Positions 34,810 to 46,950 of a stretch of 64,000 bases of DNA are shown piece by piece (position 1 is the stretch's first letter; each line of letters opens with the position of its first letter). Made by a program: the position numbers and the translations under genes. The stretch is from positions 65,637,137 through 65,701,136 of the forward strand of contig CM051032.1 of the NCBI GenBank assembly GCA_027627225.1, given 5' to 3'. Below the pieces are notes generated by a model, which saw only the letters and a list, made by a program, of their open reading frames with translations, made no database searches and was not told the DNA's origin. This DNA is from Congeria kusceri (taxonomy: Eukaryota > Mollusca > Bivalvia > Myida > Dreissenidae).

Positions 34810-36034
34810 CAGACTTCCCGAAAGCTCAAAAAAAGTGTCAGACATTCGGTCTGACAACCAGTCAAAACATGCTGGACCGAAGTAAAAATCGACGGACCGA
34901 AAATTCGTCCATGTATGTATAATCTATAGTATACATTATACATGTATACACTAGTGTGTTTTCGCGTTCTCAAACAGCAAACGTAACTTGCTTACCTTTT
35001 TAATTGTTGTTAACACCCATAATATACAATATAAAATATACAATATACAATATAAAATATACAATATACAATATAAAATACATTTAATTAATATCAAACT
35101 ACGATATGACAACACAAATCCGAAACACCTGTCCGAATTTTACTGTCGACGAGACATACACACATAATCTATTTACATTTCGTATACACATGTTGTTCAT
35201 GTAAAACCCGTGGTAAGCTAAAAAAGCCCGCGAAAATTATGCTGACAATCACAACGTCACATCATTCGCATGGAAAGCGTGGCCGTTACAGTAATGACCG
35301 TGATATAAAAAATTTTTAGAACTGTTAAATCTTTACTTTTGTGCAAAACGATTAGGTGTCTATAAAATCGCGAAGGATGTGCAAATTGTATGTGTCATAT
35401 TTTTTATCAGTCTAGATCTTTGTAAACACCATTTATTTTACCTCTATAACACGAAAGCAGTTACGCGGTATCGATAACGTTGTTGTCGGATAGGTTAGTA
35501 TTGATCTATCACTTACAGTGACTGTGAACACCCACCATGTGGACGGCGTGCAGCACGTTTTTCACGACCCACAGCTGTTTGAAATTAGGCTGCTAATTAA
35601 AGCGACTGCAGTGAAAGGACGTTGCGCAATGTAAGCTGGTGACGTCAAACTGTTACACGTTGATGTTGCGCGGGTCGTGTTATTGTTTGTTGCAGATCAT
35701 GAGTTTAAATGACAAAGTAGCGATTTAGGCACGAAAATTCGGACCAAACGGGATTTATTTACGGCAGTTGGTGTAATAAGATAATCAATAAAGAGCATTA
35801 AACAAAAATTATGATCAGATCCACGGCCGATTGGCAAAGTGCGGCTCACGGTATCGCGGAGCTGTATTCAATTGCTCCGATATTAGGTATTTTTTATCCA
35901 GTTACATAATTAATTATAGGAATAAGTCTTAAATAAGTTGTCGGATGGTTGGACAGATTCTTAGTAAATAAATGTCGGACCCACTCAAAATTTGCTGGTC
36001 ATGTCCGTCGGACCGACGGTTTTCGGGAAGTCTG
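34810..36034. mobile_element. hAT-like element with CAGACTTCCCGAAA ends
   Basis: Left end CAGACTTCCCGAAAGC, right end GGTTTTCGGGAAGTCTG. Flanks GTTACAAG and GTTACGAG match at 7 of 8 positions, consistent with an old 8-bp target duplication. Subterminal GGTCTGACAACCAGTC, CATGCTGGACCGA and CGGACCGACGG words repeat in both ends. A small AT minisatellite (ATATACAATATA) lies at about 35020-35085. 1225 bp, no transposase seen. Confidence 0.8.
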
Positions 36035-36042
36035 GTTACGAG

Positions 36043-37417
36043 AAATCACTCACCATGTAGCTCCACCCTGAAGGCGGAGTTTATCTCGCCAAAAAAATCT
36101 ATAGATACCAATTAAAACGCAGAGTTATAACACTTGCCAATAACTTGTACGATTGGCAAATCGTCATTACATACATGTATCCACACGTTAGTAAGTGTAT
36201 ACATGCGTCACGTGATAACAAATTAGTACCTATATTCCTGACCATAAAAAGTAAAAGCAGTTTACTCACACGTTTCCGTTGTTCATAATACCCACATTTA
36301 GTTTAATTCCTAAATAAGACAATTACTTTCCTTGATAATTTGGGTAAAATATGTATTTTATAAAACAGAACAGCGAAAATTCTGGCTTTGACTTTGCACA
36401 TATTACATCTTGTATACCCGAAATGCTCATTCAATTTTACTGTTCAAGTGTCGTAAACAGATGTTTTTGATAGTCTGTATATGCCATGTAAATCAATGTT
36501 TTGCGTGAAAATTCTGCTGACATTTTAACAACGTCACGATCTTTAGCATTTGAATCATTTTTTTACTGCGATTAACACATTGTAACAATACAACTTTTTT
36601 TCATTAAATAAAAGTACATTGCCTTGTAATAGCTATGTATACGGAACCTAAACTGATCTTGCACTTGTTCCTAATGAAAACATGCCCCTATTTCCCATCA
36701 GAACAATTTTCCCGCCAAAGTGTTATATTACTTTAACTTCATTTTGCAGCATAATATCTGTGCTTTTTCAAAAGCTTTGTACGAGAAAGTTATATTGTTA
36801 CTGTCTGAGGAAATAATTCGGATGTGGTATTATATAATAGAATCAAGCAATAACAATAGTTTTAAGTTTTATCACATATATTACCATCTGTTTTTCTGAT
36901 GTCATCAAGATGAGAAGTCTTGATTAAATGTTACAAAAATCAAAATTAACAAGTATGACGAGATACATGTCTTTGAGGTTATGTTAGTACGACACCTGAT
37001 CTTTCAGTAGTGTGTGGAATACACTTTTTTGTCTAACATTTAAAAAGTGTATATTGTAATAAGTTTCTTAGTTATTGATTATCATATTGAAACTTACATC
37101 TTAATAGTGTTCAATTATTTCAGTTAAATATTTTAGTAGACATGTAATCTTTGTGCAATCTTTCTAATACGTGGCAACCAAAGTTATTATGTGATTGCTA
37201 ACTTTTTTGATTTATTTTACTGTTCATTAAATGCTGGCTAGTCTTTTTAACATTTTTTTTCAAGATTATGTTATAGTCAAAACATTTGCATGCCGACATT
37301 CCATATTTCTTAATCTTCTGATCTAGCTAACAATCACTAAATTTCTTAACATTTTATCATAGAAATAACGCTGTTATATTTCCCTGTTTTGATTTTACGT
37401 CTATCTTGCTTGCCTAG
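36043..37417. other. Intron sequence before exon I, nothing recognised
   Basis: AT-rich with no exon or element boundaries identified, ending in a usual acceptor tract (CTTGCTTGCCTAG). Confidence 0.5.
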
Positions 37418-37538
37418 CTGACAAATCTCGTCTGCTGCCTTCTACCCCAGTCTTCTCTCCGGCCCCGGGCAAGAAATCATCGCCCTCGGCAACCGACCTG
37501 CTTAAATACCTCACCTCGCCTAACAAGAAAAGTGCTCC
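37418..37538 (+). CDS. SSX2IP: SSX2IP exon I: disordered C-terminal region
   Basis: Completes residue 394, encodes 395-433 and two bases of 434. Acceptor TTGCCTAG, donor CTCC|GTAAGT. Proline/serine-rich, basic: LLPSTPVFSPAPGKKSSPSA and DLLKYLTSPNKKSAP, with several SP/TP sites that could be proline-directed kinase targets (an inference). This part of ADIP is poorly conserved between phyla. It is placed by phase and by fit with exons H and J. Confidence 0.85.
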
Positions 37539-37541
37539 GTA

Positions 37542-37845
37542 AGTACTGTTCTACTAGTAAGATATTGCCAAATAAAATTAGAAATTTAGAAAATACAGTT
37601 TTACAGTTAAGATATCGCCAAATAAGTTAGAAATTTAGAAAATACAGTTTTACAGTTAAGATATCGCCAAATAAGTTAGAAATTTAGAAAATACAGTTTT
37701 ACAGTTAAGATATTGCCAAATAAGTTAGAAATTTAGAAAATACAGTTTTACAGTTAAGATATCGCCAAATAAGTTAGAAATTTCAAAAATACACCTTTTT
37801 ACTGATAAGATATTGCCGAATAAGTTAGAAACTAAGTATTTTTAT
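37542..37845. repeat. ~60-bp minisatellite starting at the exon I donor
   Basis: Five units of AAGATATCGCCAAATAAGTT then AGAAATTTAGAAAATACAGT and TTTACAGTT. The first, most diverged unit starts three bases past the donor (TACTGTTCTACTAGTAAGAT), so the array grew from the splice-site flank. Confidence 0.9.
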
Positions 37846-39090
37846 AGTATGGTCATATTTAAGGTCCATTATGATATTGTAATGTATACTAAACTTATGG
37901 ATTTCCTGTTTTTATAATAACAAAACTATGAAAAAAGAAAATTACTAAATGTACTTACTTAGAAATCAGAAGTAAAATGTCTATAAATAGATATCAACAA
38001 TGGCACTATATAGAGAGAATAGGGTATATATTAAGAACGTCACCCTATATGCTTTTGTGATGTGTTTATTTTGTTGGATAAATAAGAGAACATATTGAAT
38101 CTGTAATCATTTTTAAATGAAAAAAAGAGGAATTTACTTAAGTATACTGTAATTAGTCTTTAATGCAGTGCAGTTAGCAATATTCATAATGGTTAATTCA
38201 GTGTAATTACTGCTTTATGTTTGAAGTTAACGGCATATTTAACACCATCAAATTGTTCCTTTTTATTTTAACCAAGAATTCTGCTTGTAAACTTAGGGAC
38301 AAAACACTCACTATTTGTCAAATTTGTACCACATATTTGCATTGTTAAAGAAATTCATCAAACCCTTCAGAGCTGTTTGGAAAAAATGTTAATAACCAAA
38401 ATGGTAACTATTATTTGTTGTACATTCCTGCTTGCATTCTGTTTTTTTTTTCATTAACATTCTTACTTACAGTGATTGATTATTTTTCTTAGCGTTTATA
38501 GTCCAGTCATAGTGTCATGTTATTACACACCATTTAAGTATGTATTTGACACTCACGTTCTGCCATGTTTTGATCAATATTTACTACGCTGCGCCTCAAT
38601 GTACGATGTAATTACTGCACAATTGCTACTCTATATTACATTTGACAACGTAGCACAACATGTCATTGGGTAGCGTTGCGTGGAAGAACGCAATACATAG
38701 CCCAGCTAAACGTAACAATGAGAGTGATGTGTAGCATATCATAGATTAAACGTAGCAAATAGCGCAGCATAACTTAGCTATTTACAGGACTCTTGTTCTG
38801 TTCACATTGTGCTACGTAACGGCCACGTTGTTCTACATTGCGCCACTTTGTACCACTTTGTGTAAGTACGTATAAGTATGTAGTGGTTTAACGTAGCAGT
38901 ATTTTGAACATGTTCGAAATTCAGATTTGTTGTTTACGTTGAACTACGTACCTGCCAACTTGTGCCACGTTAAGGCCCGTTAAGGTCATGTTAAACTATG
39001 TACCTGCCACATTGGGCGACATTAGTTTTGACTGAAAAGTAGCCTTGTCTGCTTGTAACATCTGCATATATATTGCCAATTATTATAAAT
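37846..39090. other. Intron sequence before exon J
   Basis: No exon seen. From 38630 to 39010 the words ACGTAGC, GCTACGT and CTACGTAC recur at irregular spacing, giving an unusual CpG-containing patch, but no clear period or element. Confidence 0.45.
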
Positions 39091-39350
39091 GAGGCGTGTC
39101 GTGGGATAACCGGGTTTAATTCATGTTCATACAGTGTCATCCCAGATTAACCTGTGCAGTCCGCACAGGCTGATACAGAACAACACTTTCCGCTTTTATA
39201 GTATTTTCTGTTTCAAGGAAGTCTCTTTTAAACATAAATGTACTCTAGTCGGAAAGTGTTGTTCCGGATTAGCCTGTGCGGACTGCACAGGTTGATCCGG
39301 GATGACACTTAATGCACATGCATTAAGTCCCATTTCCCACGACACGTCTC
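39091..39350. mobile_element. GGATTAGCCTGTG MITE, copy 4, 46 bp upstream of exon J
   Basis: Complete: GAGGCGTGTCGTGGGATAAC to CCACGACACGTCTC. It ends 46 bases before the last SSX2IP exon, so the branch-point/acceptor region of that exon must fit in the short gap or use MITE sequence. Confidence 0.9.
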
Positions 39351-39396
39351 GAATGTTCACTCACAGAATCTTTGACCATCTCACTGGTACTTGCAG

Positions 39397-39748
39397 AAAG
39401 CCTAATCTCTCCTTGGACCAGCAGTCAGTGGTCAGTTGTGACTCAGTGACCAGTAGTGGACACAAGTCCACCCACTCTGCACCTGGTGACCTCAGGCAGT
39501 GCTCCTCTGGATCATCCAAACGCTCTTCATGTGAAAATGCAAAAGGATCAGTGTCAGCCAAAAGCTCACCTTTGGAAAATGCTGAATCATGTTCTTCTTC
39601 ATTAGCCAAATGCTCATTGTTTGAACCATCTGGGTCAGGGAAAGGCTTGTCTATTGAGGAAGTAGAGGAAATAAAGCGTTCCTTGTACCAGGAGAAGAGA
39701 AGACGTAGATCAAGCTCAGCAAGTCTGTCCAGTCTGGATGGACATTAA
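39397..39748 (+). CDS. SSX2IP: SSX2IP terminal exon J with stop codon
   Basis: Completes residue 434, encodes 435-550 and TAA at 39746-39748. Acceptor CACTGGTACTTGCAG. The product is a Ser-rich disordered tail with repeated K(R/C/S)S(S/L)-type modules (SGSSKRSSCENAKG, SAKSSPLENAES, LAKCSLFEPSG). It closes with an acidic helix SIEEVEEIKRSLYQEK, a basic RRRRSSSASLSS (possible basophilic-kinase site) and DGH. The C-terminus of ADIP varies between phyla, so homology here is by linkage and not by motif. Confidence 0.87.
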
Positions 39749-40837
39749 TTTCTTGGGAATTGAGATTCAACAAAAAGAGCTGAAGCATACTAAAATATTC
39801 ATTTGTTTTACATTACAAACGCTTTATAATTTTATCCATTTCAACTGATGATTACATGTTAACGAAACATTATTTCCAATACATTTCGATGCCACTAGTG
39901 CTATTTTTGTCATTTATAATACACAATTGTCTTTTATTTTTTGGAATCTGAGACAAAATATTTGGAAATTGTAAATTTGTCAATCTGTGAACAGGTCCCT
40001 TTGAATACAGACAGTACATCAATAACTATAAAACAGACTTTAACCTGCATCTTTGAAAGTCAATTCTACCAGTCTGGTTCATGGACCAGTATATTTCACA
40101 AATATTGTAAAAGGAATAACCATTCTATTTATTAGAAAACTATATCAGATCATTAATTTGTTGAAATGTTTACATAATATAATATGGTACCAAATTCTGC
40201 TGTGATCGGTCATACTGTGTTTGACACAATTATCAACATATCGGAGTGTGTAATATGATAAATGGCAAGTTTTCTGATTTGTCTGATTTATGTATTTGTA
40301 TTTGTACCACAATATGGTTTTGCTTCCATTATGCAAGTATTTTTTTTTACAAGTATTTTTCTACCTGGTTTACAAATATAGTGCCTATTTTTGTCTTGTA
40401 ATGTTTATACACTAACATATCTAACTGTAGCATGCCCTGATTACATGACAAAGTTTGTATGTACATAATAAGATCATATGTCATTTATAATCTTGTGAAA
40501 AAATCCAGTTTAAACATATGTTTGAGAGAAACAGACATATAAGAACATGTCTTTATGTGAAGTACATAATATACATATACACTGGACTGAAAAACAAACT
40601 TCAGGAACATTTTGTGCCGCTTTTCTTCTTGGAACAAAAACACACACAAGCCTAATGTTTTTAGTGGCATATCATGTAGTAGTATTAATTATGCTGACCT
40701 GAGGAAACGTCTATGGTTGTGTCTTTTCCTTGTCTGAAAACTATTCCACCATGTTTTCTTGAGAAGTAGGTGTTTAGAAATAGATGATTTGTTTAAGTTG
40801 AAAACGTATAGTTTTAATTTTCCATTGCATTCATATG
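39749..40837 (+). other. Probable SSX2IP 3' UTR and flank
   Basis: AT-rich with no ORF of note. The polyadenylation site is not certain. AATAAA hexamers occur far downstream (for example 42052 and 44407), with only weak variants nearby, so the UTR end is unresolved. Confidence 0.4.
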
Positions 40838-41043
40838 AGACGCGTCGTGGGAAAACTGGGCTGATTGCATCTGCGTAAAGTGTCATCCTAATTCGGGATG
40901 ACACTTTCCGCTTTTATGGTATTTTCTGTTTCAAGGAAATATTTTCTAAACATAAAACCACTGTATGCGGAAAGAGTCGTTCTGGATTAGCCTGTGCATT
41001 TAAAGCACGTGCATTAAGCCTGGTTTTCCCACAACATGCCTCA
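40838..41043. mobile_element. GGATTAGCCTGTG MITE, copy 5 (internally deleted)
   Basis: GAGACGCGTCGTGGGAAAAC to CCACAACATGCCTCA. The first palindromic arm is collapsed (TCATCCTAATTCGGGATGAC) and the second is shortened. Confidence 0.85.
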
Positions 41044-41382
41044 TATAGTTTTCATTGTCCATTGCATTCATATATTTGTATTGTATACAGTATCGATTCC
41101 ACAGTTGTAAAGTGCGGAGGACATCAGCTTGCACTCAGGAATTCCAATATTGGTGGTCATGTCTTGGCTAAAGTGCTGTTTGTAAGCTATCTCTGAGAAT
41201 CGAGGGCATTGTTGTAAATATTAAATCTGTAGACACAGGAAATGTGCGTACATTCTTTGGTGCTTGTTTTCAAAAGAAATGCAAAGAAAACTGAAAATTT
41301 CAGATGAAAAAATAAGACTAGAATAAAACCGGTAGATGTACTTCTGAAAGTTTTTTTTATAGATTGAACAACCACAGCAATA

Positions 41383-41437
41383 TGGAGCTATATGCCAGAA
41401 ACATCTTAAGTTTACCTTGAAATATTTTAACTAAAGT
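41383..41437. mobile_element. Fragment of the 'CCGTATTCCAGAAACATCTT' element
   Basis: GCTATATGCCAGAAACATCT then TAAG matches the left end of 23104-23364. Confidence 0.5.
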
Positions 41438-41460
41438 TCCAATTTTTGTACTCAGTTATC

Positions 41461-41643
41461 TCTAATCCAGGACTGCACAGGCTAATCCAGGACGACACTT
41501 TCCGCTTTTATGGTATTTTCTGTATCAAGGAAGTCTTTTCTAAACAAAAATACACTGTATGCCGAAAGTGGGAACTGCACAGGCTGATCCAGAAAGACAT
41601 TTTACGCACATGCATTAAGCTAGGTTTTCCCACACCACGCCTC
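41461..41643. mobile_element. GGATTAGCCTGTG MITE, copy 6 (5'-truncated)
   Basis: Begins TCTAATCCAGGACTGCACAG, keeps the middle and 3' arm, ends CCACACCACGCCTC. Its read-through produces a spurious 139-codon ORF. Confidence 0.85.
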
Positions 41644-42733
41644 CTATATTTCTATTGTCTCCTTATTTATTGTAAATGTTACACGACTGCTGAATTGTTC
41701 TTCAGATCTGTGATTATAATTGTCAATACACGAATTGCCTTCATAATTATAATGAAATTGATTGCTGTGATGTTGTCTTTTATGATATTTTTGCAGTTCA
41801 ATTTAGATTTTGAATATATACTAAGTAAATTAACTAGAATGTTATCAAATATAAAACGCACCTGAAGTGAAAACACAACATTGTTTATTGGTCGTATTGT
41901 ATTATAACATTGTGACATTTATACCAAGCATGATGTTGATATTCACTGATGTTGATATTCACTGATGTTGATATTCCTTAGTTAACTGTCTTTAAAGGGA
42001 ATGACCATAACTATACGAAGAATTGAAATGCTCTTTATTTAATGATGACTGAATAAATATATCAACATTTATTTGTATTGCAAAACTTATTTTACTTAGT
42101 ATATTTTGTACATCTATTTGAAAAACTCGTGAGACGTTGTGTACTGAAAATTGTCATTAAGCTCACTCAGTATAGGTTTGTGTAAACTGCTGATTGTAGT
42201 TAACTAGTAAATGGTACAATTTAAGAATGCTGTGTGAACATTTTAGGTCGCAACTGATGCCATGTTGTTCTTGACTTCCACATCGTGCTTACTGGCTTGT
42301 GTTTGCAAAATGTATTCGGATATTTTGGTCATATTGACCAATTCCATATATTAATTGTCTCCATTTCTGTACATGTATTTGTTTTATAAACCAGCAGTTT
42401 CGATGACATTTAATTCTGGGTGTTTGTGTTGTATCTTTACAATGTAACAGAAACATTATGGAAAATGTACTGACCGTCATTTTGTATAAATGTTCATTGT
42501 TTGTGTTCCATTTTATTTCAAACATTTTTGCCTGTCATAAAACTGGCTTGTTGTATTTAATCTCATATTTAATTATTTCTGTTAGTATTAGGTAAATGTG
42601 TTTCTATTGTGCCTTTGCTATGCATATCAATTTTAAAGCATACATTCCATTCACTATGCATACTGACTGTATTTTTTATGAAAATTTAATGTACATTGTT
42701 GTAATATTTTACTTTAGGTAATTTTGGATTTGT

Positions 42734-42976
42734 GGCGCGTCGTGAGAAAACCGGTCTTAATGCATGTGTGTAAAGTGTCGTCCGGGATTAGCCTGTGCAG
42801 TCTGCACAGGCTAATCCAGGACGGCACTTTCTGCCTACAGTGGATTTATGTTTAGAAGAGACCTCCTTGAAACAGAAAATACCATAAAAGCGGAAAGTAC
42901 TGTCCCGGATTAGCCTGTGCTAGACGGGACGACACTTTACGCACATGCATTATGACCGATTTTCTCATGACGCGCC
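42734..42976. mobile_element. GGATTAGCCTGTG MITE, copy 7 (reverse orientation)
   Basis: GGCGCGTCGTGAGAAAAC to GTTTTCTCATGACGCGCC-like end. The middle reads TGGATTTATGTTTAGAAGAG, i.e. the complement of copies 4 and 8. Confidence 0.9.
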
Positions 42977-43211
42977 ACTTTTTTTTTGTTATAATTCTGT
43001 GTAGTCACCTAAGTGTTCATTTGCTGATATTCAAGTAGGGTTTAAGTCTCAGTGTTTGTTTATTAGTACGTAGTGTTCATTGTATGCACATGTGTTCACT
43101 GTGCTCGCCACTGTAACTGTGCTGGATTTGGGATAGAGAAGCGATGCAGCCATTTCATTTGTGCTGTCCGAATTTCAGAATAACTGACATATTTAAAACG
43201 ATAATAGAAAT

Positions 43212-43511
43212 GAGGCGTGTCATTTGAAACCCGGGCTTACTAGTAATTCATGTTACTGTACATAAAGTGTCATCCCGGATTAGCCTGTGCAGTCCACACA
43301 GGCTAATCCAGGACGCCACATACTGCTTTTATGATATTTTCTGTTTCCAGGTAGTCTCTTCTAAACATAAATCCACTGTAGGCGGAAAGTGTCGTCCGGG
43401 ATTAGCCTGTGCAGACTGTGCGGACGGTGCATACTGTGCGGACTGCACAGGCTAATCCAGGAGGACACTTTATGCATTTGCATTAAGCCTGGTTTCCCCA
43501 CGACACACCTC
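43212..43511. mobile_element. GGATTAGCCTGTG MITE, copy 8 (expanded hairpin tip)
   Basis: GAGGCGTGTCATTTGAAACC to CCACGACACACCTC. The second arm has an extra GTGCGGACGGTGCATACTGT, a short duplication at the hairpin tip. Confidence 0.9.
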
Positions 43512-44689
43512 AAATTGTTATTATGGACAAAATGTCTCGAACAATATGTAAGATTTCCTATTATGTTGTACGAAACAAAATTGTTACTATGAACTCCAAC
43601 GTAACATGTCTCAAACAATATGCAAGATGTCACATAAAGGTGGACGAAGCCCTTTGGTGTCCTTACTCATTGAGGACTCCATGCTGACCTGGTCACGTGA
43701 TATAACATGGAGACGCGGTTGACGTGATCCCCTGGTCACAATTTCTAAAAAACAGTCATAAGTATGTTATAACAGGATTTGCTTAAGCTAACACATTATT
43801 GCACAAGAGTGGGCATAAACTATTTTACATGACGATTGTACGTTAGATATTTACAATAAATAATATTTTGTGTGATAACATCAATTTTAAAATAGTAATT
43901 TTGATTGTTAAAATAAGAGACTTGAGACTGTTACTCTTAAGAACTCTTTTAAGAAAAAAATGAGGAATTAAGTCATGAAGTTGGCCTTGCAGAATCCATT
44001 GATGAATGCCAATATTTCCAGTTTCAAAAAGTGGGCCCAGACTTGAACAGTTATGAACAGGAAATCGTGCGTTCATAGTATCAAACACAATCTTAGAACT
44101 TAGAAACTGACACCTGCCCCGTATTGTGACCACTTCTCAGCGATTTCGAGCCAAAGTTTCTGATTCAGAATCCCAGCACATGCCGCCATTTGGCAGTTTG
44201 TTACAGTACATATATACACGTATTCATGTTTAGTTGGGTCCGTCCTATCAGATTAATAATTGTTAGCTCTCGGCAAACTTATTACAAACATATATCTTTA
44301 TCTTATGTGCATGCATGTTGGTAGTTACTGTATATACAATGGTGCGAGGTTAGTTTAGATATGTAGACTTGTTCGTAGGAAAGTGTGATGTACAGTTTCA
44401 GCTAACAATAAAACATATCACATTGTATTGTTGAGTTTTAATTTCCTTGCACCACTACAGTTCACGCGTACAACATCAAAATGAAGTTCAGACGTAGGCA
44501 TTGACCAATTAACCAGACACTGACCTTTATGCGTGAATATATTACACATCCGTTAGTACCATTACAATAAATATATTTGTTTCCGTACTGAATTTATGTT
44601 AAATTATGTAAGGGAATTCCATTTAAATACAGTTTATTATCGTTTAAATAAACACGTGAAACACGTACAAAGTTAAAAAAACAACTAGA
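43512..44689. other. Intergenic, nothing recognised
   Basis: No gene or element identified. An AATAAA is at 44407, followed by a T/G-rich stretch. Confidence 0.45.
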
Positions 44690-45547
44690 AATGTGTCCAC
44701 GGACACAGATGCCCCTACATATGCAGCCTAGTTTACAAGGCACCGTTTTGTCTATATGCATACAAACTATTTTGCAGAAGAAGAATTGTCCTTTTATATT
44801 GTACTCTGCTATTGCACTCTGTCAAGTTGAGGTATTACTAATTTCCAATCAATGGTTTTAGACCTGACAAAAAAATTCAGAAAAAGGGGAGTATTTAAAA
44901 CTTGGGCAATTATGAGTTATGGTTACTACTATTACTGCTACACTTACTATTGTTGTATAAAATCATTCTGTGAAGAATCATCAAAAATGCCATTTTTTAA
45001 TTATGCTTTACACACATCAATATATCTGATCTTTGACCTTTAAGTGTTACCTTTACCTTGGACCAAGGGACCTGGCTCTCGAACGCTACACACCGCCGCA
45101 TAATGCTTATCACTTCTGCCAAGTTATTTAAAAATCCTTCACTGCTAGACACAATTATGCTCCGGACAGGGTCTATGGCTTAAGTTCTAATATATTTGAT
45201 CTTTGACCTTTAAGTGGACCTAGAGACCTGGTTCTTGCGCGAGACACAGCGTCTTACCTTGCTTAACACTTCTTCAAAGTTATTTGAAATTCATTCCATG
45301 CTGGGCAAAATTGTATTCCGGGCAGGGTCCATGGATTAAATTCTTATATTTGACCTTAATGTGTGACCTTGACCTTGGACCTAGGGACAATTTCTTGCAC
45401 GCGACAAAACGTCTTATTATGCTGTCAAGTTATTGAAAATCCTCCAATGCTAGACCAAGTTATTGTCCGAACGAGAATCCGAACATACGTACATACGTCC
45501 GTACCCCATGGACACGGTAAACACAATCATTGATGGTGGGAGCATAC
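44690..45547. repeat. Mollusc tandem array with GACCTT words
   Basis: Opens with AACTAGAAATGTGTCCACGG and ACACAGATGCCCC, closes with CCATGGACACGGTAAACACA. The core has about three ~145-170-bp units with TTTGACCTTTAAGTG, GACCTTGGACC(T/A)AGGGAC and ATTCCATGCTGGGCAAAATT. Confidence 0.75.
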
Positions 45548-45712
45548 AGATTTTTAGTATATATAGGAAATAATTCCAGCTCGTAATCGGATGCAAATGG
45601 TGTTCATGAGTTTCAGGTTACTGTGTTCCAGCTATACCTCACAGACATCGATCAACATGTTCAAGTGACACATGTACTGAAATACGGGACCAACAGGTCT
45701 GTCCAAGAATAT

Positions 45713-45892
45713 ATAAAATACCAACTTTGAAGTCTTTGAGCAATAATTTCTGTGTACGCAGCGACCTTGCGTCTGTTGTCTCCTATCTCTTGGGGACGTC
45801 ATTGTGTCGCAATAAATGCTTTCTCAACAGTTAACGAACGTTTTGTCGATAAGACCGCTGTTCCTTGACACCCCTGTCTGCATAAGCTGCAA
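45713..45892. repeat. Duplicated ~180-bp block, copy 1
   Basis: AGTCTTTGAGCAATAATTTC, TGTGTACGCAGCGACCTTGC, CAACAGTTAACGAACG, and GACACCCCTGTCTGCATAAG. The second copy is at 47185-47353. A TATATAAAATACC lies at its start. Confidence 0.8.
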
Positions 45893-46448
45893 CGAATCGA
45901 GCTGAAACTATTTAAATGATACGTTCGGTAAATTGATTTTACATAGTAAGCGGTTCGGAAGGTTAGGTAAAATGCTTGTTAATAGCTGTTAATCACCATT
46001 TCATATTCCGTATCGGTATCCGCTTATCCAGTCCTTCGGGCAAAGTTTTTTATGTTTAGTTTTTCTGACATCTTTGGAATTAAATGTCCAACTGGAGGTG
46101 GAAATAAGATAAAAACAATACACAGTTATTAAACACAAACCTGTTTACAATAAAACATAACAATAATAATTATATGCAGCATTTGTTATACTAAAGGGAC
46201 AATATCAGTGAAAAGAGCTCCAAAGGGGCGAATGCAGGGAAAAAAAGAAAATTAAATCTTATAATATTGAAATGTAATGAAGGTAAAGATGATGAACATG
46301 TAATGGCAAAAATAGTGAATTCATTCTGAGAAAAAAATCATTGTATAATTTAGGTCCTGTTTGTTTGGCCCTTTTCTTGTTCACACTTTGACGTTATATT
46401 TGTGGGTATCATAAAATATATCCATAGAATGCACATTTTTACAAGTCA

Positions 46449-46530
46449 GAATAGCGCAGTTGGTTATTGCGCTGTCTACTATCTGTGTTCTTACGACTCC
46501 GTCATCGTGAGTTCAATATCCACACTGTGT
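46449..46530 (+). mobile_element. tRNA-like SINE head
   Basis: A box ATAGCGCAGTTGGTTATTGC, B box CGTGAGTTCAATATCCAC, with tRNA-like spacing. No closing acceptor stem. Probably a SINE or tRNA-derived fragment. Confidence 0.5.
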
Positions 46531-46950
46531 TTTCTTTTTTCAAGTATTTTTCTTTATTGTTTTTTATCCAAATTCTCATAATGTACATTATTCATTCGTT
46601 ATTTATTGTATATGCCTTTGTAATGCTCATTACTTTTACATGTTAACATTACACTTGCAAAGGGTGATCACTTTTTCGTTGCCATAGTCCCTTTAAAACA
46701 CGGATAAGTCAACATGATTAACGTTGAATGAGATCGAATACATTATTACAGTGAGCTGAAAACGCGCTTTTATACATCATGAATATAACGACATTGGGAA
46801 AGAAGATGTTTATCTCTTTAATGGTGTATTATTATAACGATATTGGCTGTTTACTATTTCTAATATTATTATGTTATTTTCAAAAAGGTCGGATCGGTGG
46901 AATTGAGAAACTAAACTCTTAACAAACTCTGGCCAACGGAACCAACAGAT

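Larger units (their letters stand above)
2030..39748 (+). other. SSX2IP: SSX2IP/ADIP gene body, ten 3'-terminal coding exons
   Basis: Ten exons (2030-2198, 14836-14974, 15376-15451, 16295-16536, 18500-18616, 25789-25955, 29863-30036, 31985-32081, 37418-37538, 39397-39748) all have AG/GT borders and mutually compatible phases. They sum to 1654 bases: one base closing an upstream codon, then 550 codons and TAA. Family members run to about 600 residues, so an N-terminal part is missing upstream. SSX2IP (ADIP, Msd1) binds afadin and alpha-actinin at adherens junctions. It works at centrosomes and centriolar satellites to anchor gamma-tubulin complexes and support ciliogenesis; these roles are family knowledge. 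The identification rests on recognised ADIP blocks: the coiled-coil KLMERLHQLLMDK, the GANKRSQWK segment, and the RRRFEEEKARLLQTQFLQ helix. Confidence 0.9.

Noticed and set aside
38630..39010. ACGTAGC/GCTACGT-rich patch as a regulatory array
   Set aside because: Spacing is irregular and no known factor or period fits; noted only in the intron description.
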